A DNA stretch of 13,193 nucleotides from JAFGJQ01 sp052034525. Its GTDB lineage: Bacteria; Planctomycetota; Phycisphaerae; UBA1845. Under the pieces are notes generated by a model, which was given only the letters and a program-made list of their open reading frames with translations, did not search any database and was not told the origin of the DNA. How positions within the stretch are numbered: the first letter of the stretch is position 1; each line of letters starts with the position of its first letter. The stretch lies in contig JBPOIK010000064.1 of NCBI GenBank assembly GCA_052034525.1, positions 1-13,193 on the forward strand, given 5' to 3'. Both the position numbers and the translations under genes were made by a program. This document shows, piece by piece, positions 6,614 through 13,193 of this stretch.

Positions 6614-9541
6614 ATGGCAAAGGGAAAAGCACACGACGGTCGCCCCGTGGCGGCAATGCCGGAACCGAACCTGGCAGCCGACCTGGCCGCCGCGGACGCG
6701 CAGCTTGGAACGGCGCTGGATTCTCTCTCCCAGAAAGTCGCCGTCTTCGAAAAGCAAGCCGGCGAACTGCTGGCCCGGCTCCAGAAACAAACCAGCGAAC
6801 ATGCATCCCGTGAGGCTGACCTCTCCCGCCGTCTAGGCGAACTCCAGCAGGCCCAGCCGGCGCTCGACCAGCGCGAACAGGCGTTGGAGACGGCCCGCAA
6901 GGAACTGGAGGCGGAGAGACAGCAACTCGTTTCCCAGAGCCAGGCTCTGGAGGCGCAGCTCGTTCGGGCCCGCGAGCGGGAGAAGCATCTCGAGGAAACC
7001 CAGGCCGCCCTGGAGGCCCGGGAGCGATCATTCCAGCAGAGCATCGCGCAGGCGGATCGGCGTGAGGCGGAACTCAGCGCCACCCGGGAAACCCTGGACC
7101 AGCGCGAGGCCACGCTCTCCCGGCAGGAGCAGGAGCTCGCCGAGCGCCGGTGCGCCATCGAGGAGGCGACCGGCCAACAGCGGGACCAACTCCGCCAGGA
7201 TCGCGAGAAGCTCAACGCCGAATTGCGGGAGTTTGAGACGCGTCGCGCGGAGCTGGACGAGGCTCGCGAGGACACCCGGCGACGCCAGGAAGACCTGGAC
7301 GAAGCGGCCAAGGCGCTCGCCGAGGCGGACGAGGCGGTCAAGCAGCGGCTGGAGGCCGCGCGCAGCCGGGAGAGCGAGCTCTCCGCCCGTCAACGGGAGG
7401 TGGAGGCCCGCGACCGGGAACTGGACGCCGAGCGGGCCCGTTGCGTCGAAGCGACGGAAGAATATGCCGCGCGCAACCAGGAGCTGACGGCCCGTACGCA
7501 GCAGCTCGACGCACGCCAGCGTGAACTGGAGGAACAGCGCCGGCAGCTCTCCGAACAGGGCAAGGAGCTGCGCGAGCTGCGCGATGCCTTCGAAGCCAAA
7601 CAGGCCGCCATCGAATCGGACCGGACCGCTCTGGAGCTCGAGCGCCAGCAGCAGGGCGCCGGCTTCGCCCGTCAGTACGAGGAGCTGGACGAGGTGCGTG
7701 CGCAGGTCAACCGGCAGCGCGCCGAGGTCCAGCAGCAGCTCACGGAACTGCAGGACCGGGTCAACGATATTGAGGCGCGCGAACGGGCGCTGGCCGCCGG
7801 CCGGGAGGAAGTCGAGGCCGCGCGCGCCCGCTTGACCGGCCGCGAGCAGAAACTCAACGAGAAGGCCGCCCAGCTTGAAGAGCGCGAGGTCGAGATGGGC
7901 CAGCGCCTTCAGGCGTTCCAGCAGACGGAAGACTCCCTGGCCGAACAGACCGAACGCCTGGAAGAGCGGCAGAAACAGTCCGCGGCCGCCGAGCGCGAAA
8001 TCGCGGAAGCCCGCAAGGCCTTCCAGCGGGAACAGACCCAGGCCCAGGAAAAACTGGAGGTCCGCAGCCACGAGCTGGATCATTTGCGGAACGAGGTCGA
8101 GAAGCACTGGAACCAGGCCAAACAGCGGCTGGATGAGTCGGATCGCCGCAGGGCGGAACTCGCCGAGCGTCAGCGGCAGCTCGAGGCGGCAGAGGCCAGG
8201 CTCGCCGAGAACCGCCAGCAGGTGGAGCAGCTCGACCGGACGCTCGCCGCCCGAAGCGAAGAACTCGCCCTCCGCGAGAACAAGCTCGCCGAGCAGACCG
8301 CGGAGACGAGCCGTCTGCGCGAAAAACTGCGCGTTCGGGAAAAGGAAATCGCGGACGACCGGGCGGCCCTCGACGCGGAACGCAAGAAGCATGGGGCGGG
8401 TTTCGGCAAGCAATACGAGGAACTGGAAACCCGTCGCGCGGAGATAGCTCAGCAGAAGGAGCAGGTCCAGCTCCGGCACGACGAATTGAACGGTCGTGAA
8501 CGGGCCCTGGAGACCCAGGCGCAGGACCTGGCGCAGCAGGAACAGAAGCTGCAAGCCGCGCTGAAGCAGGCCCAGGAACGCGAGCAACAGGCCGCCGAGC
8601 AGTCCGCTCACATGCAACAGCTTCAACAGGAGCTGGATGCGCGTCTGGAGCAGATCACGCGCAACGAGCAGGAAACCACGCAACGCATGCGGGAGCTCGA
8701 GCGGACGCGCGGCGAACTGGAATCACAGAAAAAGGCCATCGCGTCCGAACGTGAAGCGCTGGATCGCCGGCAGAACGACGCGGAGGCCGCTACCGGACCC
8801 GACGACGCCGAGCGGCAGGCAATCGAAAAGCGCCTCGCCGACGCCGAGGCGCGTTGTCGCGAGCTGGAGGCGATCGTTGCCGAGCGTGAGACGGCCGGCG
8901 GTTCCGGACCATCCGACGGTGGGACGATCGGAAATCTGGAAGAGGATCTCCGCAAGCTGGAACAGGAACGTAAGGAATTCGCGCAGTGGCAGAAGCAGGC
9001 CGAAGCAAGCCTGGCCGCACAGGTGGAAGAGGCCGAGAAGGCCATTCAGGAGCAGGAACGGCTGCTGGCCGAACGTGAAGAGGCACTGAACAAGCTCGAA
9101 GCGAAGCTCAGCAGCGGAAACCCGGATGCCCTGGCCCCGGCGGCGCTCGGAGAGAAGCCCACTCCGCATGCGGTCAAGAAGCCCCCATCCGTGGAGCCGC
9201 CTGATCCAAAAGCGCCGCAGGAGCCCGCCGAATCGACCGTCAAAGGCGAGCCAGCAGCGACGACAAAGCGCAAAAGCAAGAGCCCCGGTGCGAAGGCTGC
9301 GCCGGCAGCGGATCCGCCCAGCGCCAAGTTCGTGCCCGGCGCAGTGCCGGAGCCGCCGGCACCGTCCAGTACGGATGTTCCCATGCCGCCCGGACTTGAC
9401 GAGGAGACGCAGACCAAGCTCAAAACCTTGCGCCGCCTCTCGCCTGGAAAAACGGATCAGGAACTGCTCCAGCAGATTCGATCCGAGCAGAAGTCCGAGA
9501 AATCCAGAGGCAAGCGCGGCTGGTTCGGTCGCAAAGGCTAG
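6614..9541 (+). CDS. giant coiled-coil protein (about 975 aa)
   Basis: About residues 15-830 are continuous coiled coil, very rich in Glu, Gln, Arg, Ala and Leu. A Pro/Ala/Lys-rich linker follows (838-928). The end is a small helical segment with LRRLSPGKTDQELLQQIRSE, then a strongly basic tail ending GKRGWFGRKG. Two segments 246 residues apart share GAGFxxQYEEL (around residues 348 and 594), so part of the rod is an internal duplication. No signal peptide, membrane helix or ATPase head is present, so it is not a complete SMC protein. A stretched rod would span roughly 100 nm. Start is uncertain: GTG 6596, ATG 6614 and ATG 6656 are all in frame and none has a good ribosome-binding site. The best such site in the region, AGGAG at 6550, serves ATG 6559 in another frame. 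It probably shares a transcript with the TPR gene downstream. Confidence 0.88.
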   Translation: MAKGKAHDGRPVAAMPEPNLAADLAAADAQLGTALDSLSQKVAVFEKQAGELLARLQKQTSEHASREADLSRRLGELQQAQPALDQREQALETARKELEAERQQLVSQSQALEAQLVRAREREKHLEETQAALEARERSFQQSIAQADRREAELSATRETLDQREATLSRQEQELAERRCAIEEATGQQRDQLRQDREKLNAELREFETRRAELDEAREDTRRRQEDLDEAAKALAEADEAVKQRLEAARSRESELSARQREVEARDRELDAERARCVEATEEYAARNQELTARTQQLDARQRELEEQRRQLSEQGKELRELRDAFEAKQAAIESDRTALELERQQQGAGFARQYEELDEVRAQVNRQRAEVQQQLTELQDRVNDIEARERALAAGREEVEAARARLTGREQKLNEKAAQLEEREVEMGQRLQAFQQTEDSLAEQTERLEERQKQSAAAEREIAEARKAFQREQTQAQEKLEVRSHELDHLRNEVEKHWNQAKQRLDESDRRRAELAERQRQLEAAEARLAENRQQVEQLDRTLAARSEELALRENKLAEQTAETSRLREKLRVREKEIADDRAALDAERKKHGAGFGKQYEELETRRAEIAQQKEQVQLRHDELNGRERALETQAQDLAQQEQKLQAALKQAQEREQQAAEQSAHMQQLQQELDARLEQITRNEQETTQRMRELERTRGELESQKKAIASEREALDRRQNDAEAATGPDDAERQAIEKRLADAEARCRELEAIVAERETAGGSGPSDGGTIGNLEEDLRKLEQERKEFAQWQKQAEASLAAQVEEAEKAIQEQERLLAEREEALNKLEAKLSSGNPDALAPAALGEKPTPHAVKKPPSVEPPDPKAPQEPAESTVKGEPAATTKRKSKSPGAKAAPAADPPSAKFVPGAVPEPPAPSSTDVPMPPGLDEETQTKLKTLRRLSPGKTDQELLQQIRSEQKSEKSRGKRGWFGRKG
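7655..8431 (+). repeat. internal repeat pair in the coiled-coil gene
   Basis: Codons for GAGFARQYEEL begin at 7655 and codons for GAGFGKQYEEL begin at 8393, exactly 738 bases (246 codons) apart. Flanking similarity extends on both sides: DRTALELERQ against DRAALDAERK before, and ERAL after. The glycines interrupt the heptad pattern, so the two sites are probably hinges or binding points in the rod. Confidence 0.65.
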
Positions 9542-9668
9542 CGCAGGTCCGCTATTTCGCGGCGGGCGTCCGGGAACCCGGGCGATCCGGGATTCAATCC
9601 AACACGGGCACGGGGCGGACCGATACGGTAGAGGACTCCGCGATCAGACCTCAGGCTGATAGGCAACC
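9542..9668 (+). other. spacer between the coiled-coil and TPR genes
   Basis: Only weak structure is visible: GGTCCGC (9546-9552) and GCGGACC (9615-9621) are a 7-bp inverted repeat, with short CCGGG/CCCGG pairings between. No U-tract follows, so readthrough into the TPR gene is plausible. A modest AGG precedes the TPR ATG. Confidence 0.35.
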
Positions 9669-11138
9669 ATGAGAAGGCGAGCAAGCAACAGACTGGGGCA
9701 GTGGAAACAGCGACCGGCCGAGGAACAGCCCCGGCGATCTCGGGGGGGACTCTGGGGCATCTTTTTCTGCGCCATCCTGCTGGCCGCCGCGGGGGGTTAT
9801 CGTTTCTACTACGAGCCGAGGCAGGCGGTCGCCCAGACGGACCCCCTGGCCGGTCTTCTCCGTTCGGCCGAGCGCTGTGTGGCCTCCGCCGATTTCGCCG
9901 CGGCGATTGAACGCTACCAGCAGGCCCTGACCATCGAGCCGCGCAACGCAGACCTGATCTGCAAGCTGGCCGGCGTCCAGGCGGCGTCCGGCGATGTGCC
10001 CGCCGCCCTCGAAAGCTACGGTCGCGTACTCGCCGCCGATCCGCACCATGTCAACGCACTGCTCCGCCGCGCCGAAGTGCATTTGCGAAGCGGCGATCCC
10101 CAATCCGCCGTCTCGGATTACGATCGAATTCTCGAACGGTCCGCGGACAACCACGAGGTGCGCGGACGACGCGCGGCCGCTCGCCTGACCGCCGGCGACG
10201 CCAAGGGCGCCGCGGAAGACGCCGGCCGCGTGCTCTCGGCCTCCGGGAACCGCGCGGACATGCTCCTGGTGCGCGGTCGCGCCAACCTGGAGCAGGGGTT
10301 GATTGGACCCGCCGAGGAGGATCTGAACCTGGCCATCGAGCTGGCCCCGGACAACGCCGACGCTTGGAACGCTCGCGGGCGAACTCGCCTGCAGCGCAAA
10401 GACGCCGCGGCCGCCGAAGCGGACCAGACCCGGGCTATCCAGCTCAACCCGACGATTCCCGATTATTACGTCGATCGTGCGTTGGCGCGGCGGGCGTCTG
10501 ACAACCATTCCGGCGCCGTCGCCGACCTGAACAAGGCCCTGGAACTGCGACCCAACGACGCCCGGGCCTTCCTGGAACGGGCCAACGCCCGCCGCGATCG
10601 CGGCGATCGCTACGGCGCCGTGGATGACTACACGCAGGCCATCCGCCTCGCACCGGACAGCGCCGAGGCGTATTACCATCGCGGCACGACGCGAGCGACC
10701 TGGGACAAGCTTTCCGGCGCCATCGCCGACTTCAACCGTGTGATCGCCATGCAGCCGGACAATATCAATGCGTATATCGCCCGGGCCGACGCACGCGAGC
10801 GTTCCGGCGACTGGAAAGGCGCCATCGCCGATCTGAACCAGGTACTGAAACTGGACCCGAAGAACGCATTCGCCTTCTGCACGCGCGGCGACATCCACCG
10901 GCAGACGGGCGATCTGAAGAGCGCACTGGAAGACTACGACCGCGCCCTCAAGACCAATCCGGATTACAGCTACGCGTACTACAGCCGCGGCCAGGCCCGC
11001 TGGGACAGCGGCAACGTCCAGGGCGCGCTGGCGGACTTCCGCTGGGTCGTAGACCACGCCACCGACCCCAGCCTCGTCAGCCTCGCCTCACGCTATCTGA
11101 CCACCGCCGATCCGGGCGCCCCCGCGCCGACTCCGTGA
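9669..11138 (+). CDS. membrane-anchored TPR-repeat protein
   Basis: 489 aa. A basic N-terminus (1-26) is followed by one hydrophobic helix (about 27-44), which fits a signal anchor with little chance of cleavage. From residue 61 to about 468 there are twelve 34-residue TPR units in perfect register, beginning at 61, 95, 129 and so on to 435, with no insertions. Many units carry the TPR signature W/Y-x2-RG-x-A near the start and A-x2-D-(F/Y/L) with A/P later. TPR arrays bind peptides or other proteins and assemble complexes. With the N-terminus in the cytoplasm the array would lie outside the inner membrane, and the reverse topology is also possible. The gene follows the giant coiled-coil gene by 127 bases on the same strand with no strong terminator between, so it is probably part of the same unit. 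The partner protein is not identifiable. Confidence 0.92.
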   Translation: MRRRASNRLGQWKQRPAEEQPRRSRGGLWGIFFCAILLAAAGGYRFYYEPRQAVAQTDPLAGLLRSAERCVASADFAAAIERYQQALTIEPRNADLICKLAGVQAASGDVPAALESYGRVLAADPHHVNALLRRAEVHLRSGDPQSAVSDYDRILERSADNHEVRGRRAAARLTAGDAKGAAEDAGRVLSASGNRADMLLVRGRANLEQGLIGPAEEDLNLAIELAPDNADAWNARGRTRLQRKDAAAAEADQTRAIQLNPTIPDYYVDRALARRASDNHSGAVADLNKALELRPNDARAFLERANARRDRGDRYGAVDDYTQAIRLAPDSAEAYYHRGTTRATWDKLSGAIADFNRVIAMQPDNINAYIARADARERSGDWKGAIADLNQVLKLDPKNAFAFCTRGDIHRQTGDLKSALEDYDRALKTNPDYSYAYYSRGQARWDSGNVQGALADFRWVVDHATDPSLVSLASRYLTTADPGAPAPTP

Positions 11139-11232
11139 TCCGGCCCTCTCGGACTCGACCGATCGGAGCGGAGACAAAGGCGCGGCCACGGGCGTTCCGG
11201 CCGTGATCTGTGCGGACGCCGCGTCATTCCCA

Positions 11233-13193
11233 TCAATTGCACTCGGCCATCGGCTCGCTCGGACCGGTCATCGCCGGTGCGAAGGAGGCCAGATCGGCCG
11301 CGTCCACGTCACAGTCGCCGTTCCAGTCGAACGGCTCGCATCCGGCGGCCGCACAGACGCCGGAACCGGAGTAACACTGCTGGAACAGCGCAAAATCCTC
11401 CAGATCCGAGAACGAATCGTAGTTTCCATCGCCCAGGCAGTACGGCTGCGGCGTGAACCCCAGCCCGTCCACCCACATGGTGAATCCGCTGCCCCACGTG
11501 TCGGCGTGAATCTCAACGTACTGAATGTTGCTCAGGCTCGGCGTGCCGCTGATCGTCCGGGCCCAGCCGTTCGTCGGCGGGGCCGGGGCGTTCAGGGGGA
11601 TCGAATACGACCGCCACGTGCCCATGGTCTCGTTCAGTTTCTCAACGGGAGTGCTGCCAGAATACCACTGGTACTGAAAATAGTTGTTCTCGCTGTCCAA
11701 CAGCCGGATCCAGGGGCTGCCGTTCTGGAATCCCCCGTTGGGATTCACCGTGCGGAGCCGCACGTTCAGATGCGTCGCGCCGGACAGATCCCACCACGCC
11801 GTCTTCGTCCGCGGATAACGAATCGACGTGTCGAACCCGCCGTCGGTGACGAACCGGATGGAGCCGTCGCCGACCGGATGGAAACCGGCGTTCGTGTCGT
11901 CCACGACATACGTATGCAGCGCGTCGGAGCCCTGGGCCCAGGCCGTCCAGTCGTATGCGTTCAGTTCCGTCATATCCGGCGGCGGGGCGAACTGGATCGG
12001 GCCGCCGACGGCCACATTACGCTCAAACACCGCCACGTCGGTCTGACCCTGCCAGTAGGCGACGTTGACCTCGGTAATGTCGAGCCAGGCGTAATCGACG
12101 CCGCCGTCCTTCTCGATACGGAAGTGAAGCAGGCCGTTCGTGGCGATGACCGCCACGTATCCGAACGGGTTGGGCCGCAGGGTGTCGCCGGCGTAGGTAG
12201 TGGGCACCATGCCCGTGTCGATGGGAACGTTGGGGAGCTCCCACTCTCCGTTGGCGTCTGTGATGCCCTGCGCTTTGATCTGAGTGGAGATCACCTCTCC
12301 CTGGCCGCTTCGCTCAGCCTTCTGGTACATCTTGATCGTGGCGCCAGTCAGCGGCCGGCCGTCCAGCCCGATGAATCGCATCCGGACGGTCTCGGGCATG
12401 CTGTAGAGGTACTGTCCATAGTAGCCGTGGGCCTTGTCGTACCAGTGATTCATCGCTAGCGCCGAATGGGTAGAGAAGAAGGGGCTGCATCCGAGCATGA
12501 GGCAGGCCGGCCCCGAATAACCCTGTCCGCTGACGTGGTTCGCCTCGGCGCCGATGTCCAGGCGATACAGGTCCACCAGGCCGAGCTGGTGCCCCATCTC
12601 ATGGAGCAGACCGTAGTCGATGTCCACGTCGGCATGGTAGTACCCCGACAATCGCGGATCGCCGTAGTTTAACCCGTCGTAACGCAGCGGAAAGATGCCG
12701 TAGGGCGTACGATCGATTCCGGGCAGGGGATCGCCGTCGTTCAGAACGTCCAGCACGTTGTAATGAATCCGCTTGAGGCACGAGGCGTCGGCGAACATCC
12801 GGTTCATCTCGGCTGCGTGGCGCTGGAGCCAGTCGATGATGTCGTCCGTGGCGGCCTGCGGATAGCCGGGCGTGCTCTTTTCGCGGAAGTCCTCGATGAA
12901 GCTGACGTCCACGTAGGTCAGGAACGGCACGGACATCGTGTCGATCGACAGCGTGTTGTTGCCGGCCCGGGCGTCGACCATGTCGATGCTGAACTTCACC
13001 TCGTGCGACGTGCCGTCCCAGGTCCGGTTGAGAGAACGGGTGACCGTTGCGCCGGGTGCGATCGGTCCCGGAATGCTCACGGTCTCGACCACGCTGTTGT
13101 CGTATCGCCACGTGCCCGCGACCGGACCCGTTATCGTGTTGGTACCGCGGTTGCGGAGCGTGGCGGTGTAGGTCACGGTGTCGCCGACATCAG
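11233..13193 (-). CDS. secreted zinc metalloprotease with dockerin-like C-terminus (N-terminal part missing)
   Basis: The frame runs off the right edge; 653 codons are visible including the stop. The edge sequence, VGDTVTYTATLRN, belongs to a CARDB/DUF11-like beta-sandwich covering roughly the first 90 visible residues, so the true start lies outside. HEMGHQLGLVD (coded at 12571-12603) is the extended metzincin zinc site HExxHxxGxxD, with CLML shortly after as a possible Met-turn. A CnaB/carboxypeptidase-regulatory-like domain follows (GLDGRPLTGATI ... DANGEW), then a carbohydrate-binding-like beta domain (about 11450-11960). The end has two DxNxDxxxDxxD loops (DGNYDSFSDLED and DWNGDCDVDAAD), a dockerin-like pair that binds calcium. 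The gene is convergent to the TPR gene with a 94-base gap. It is probably an extracellular degradative or surface protein unrelated to the central cluster. Confidence 0.92.
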   Translation of the reverse strand, partial: DVGDTVTYTATLRNRGTNTITGPVAGTWRYDNSVVETVSIPGPIAPGATVTRSLNRTWDGTSHEVKFSIDMVDARAGNNTLSIDTMSVPFLTYVDVSFIEDFREKSTPGYPQAATDDIIDWLQRHAAEMNRMFADASCLKRIHYNVLDVLNDGDPLPGIDRTPYGIFPLRYDGLNYGDPRLSGYYHADVDIDYGLLHEMGHQLGLVDLYRLDIGAEANHVSGQGYSGPACLMLGCSPFFSTHSALAMNHWYDKAHGYYGQYLYSMPETVRMRFIGLDGRPLTGATIKMYQKAERSGQGEVISTQIKAQGITDANGEWELPNVPIDTGMVPTTYAGDTLRPNPFGYVAVIATNGLLHFRIEKDGGVDYAWLDITEVNVAYWQGQTDVAVFERNVAVGGPIQFAPPPDMTELNAYDWTAWAQGSDALHTYVVDDTNAGFHPVGDGSIRFVTDGGFDTSIRYPRTKTAWWDLSGATHLNVRLRTVNPNGGFQNGSPWIRLLDSENNYFQYQWYSGSTPVEKLNETMGTWRSYSIPLNAPAPPTNGWARTISGTPSLSNIQYVEIHADTWGSGFTMWVDGLGFTPQPYCLGDGNYDSFSDLEDFALFQQCYSGSGVCAAAGCEPFDWNGDCDVDAADLASFAPAMTGPSEPMAECN

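Noticed and set aside
6145..7341. Upstream extension of the 295-aa coiled-coil gene into a 694-aa minus-strand frame
   Set aside because: The extra part is Ser/Arg/Ala-rich antisense of the giant coil gene and crosses the intergenic region. The ATG at 6144 has a ribosome-binding site and begins sequence with clear coil character.
7028..8683. 551-aa leucine-rich minus-strand open frame opposite the giant coil gene
   Set aside because: Antisense of Glu/Gln/Arg/Lys codons gives Leu/Phe-rich open frames. It has no family motif, and the plus-strand frame is plainly coding.
9651..11057. 468-aa minus-strand open frame opposite the TPR gene
   Set aside because: It mirrors the TPR repeat with a regular 34-residue period, a shadow of the repeated plus-strand coding sequence.

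Overview
The window is GC-rich (roughly 65% by eye) and looks like a chromosome segment of a planctomycete, most likely of the Phycisphaerae type. Two genes point there: a pseudopilin-like protein with a class III prepilin leader and a YxCPSD motif (359-1426, minus), and a large secreted metalloprotease ending in paired dockerin-like calcium loops (11233-13193, minus, cut by the window edge). I saw no tRNA, rRNA, CRISPR array or intact insertion sequence.

The centre, 1843-11138, is a divergent gene cluster. On the minus strand, read right to left, a compact four-gene operon encodes a 295-aa coiled-coil protein (5257-6144), an FGE/SUMF1-fold protein that lacks the catalytic cysteines (4183-5199), a zinc-ribbon P-loop GTPase (3279-4154) and a protein I assign to the GTPase-associated protein 1 (GAP1) family (1843-3279). 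The last two overlap at TGATG. On the plus strand, starting about 470 bases away, are a giant coiled-coil protein of about 975 aa (6614-9541) and a membrane-anchored protein with twelve in-register TPR units (9669-11138). The region between the two arms holds a perfect 10+10 inverted repeat and outward-facing TACAAT boxes, so shared control is plausible.

GTPase/GAP1 pairs are known from comparative genomics as parts of NTP-dependent biological conflict or signalling systems. This cluster has the switch (GTPase), its partner (GAP1), a probable ligand-recognition module (dead FGE-like fold), two filament-like scaffolds and a TPR membrane platform, but no recognisable toxic effector. That combination is the best candidate here for an undescribed system. 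Its membership and function are inferred from gene order and domain recognition only.

The left flank (1-358) is gene-poor and odd. A 66-nt stretch at 165-230 is a diverged copy of the C-terminal coding end of the GAP1 gene 1.7 kb away, which suggests a lost second copy of the cluster or an old duplication. It lies next to a nested inverted repeat at 74-129. The pseudopilin gene sits between this relic and the intact GAP1 gene. The right flank is the convergent metalloprotease gene, probably unrelated in function.
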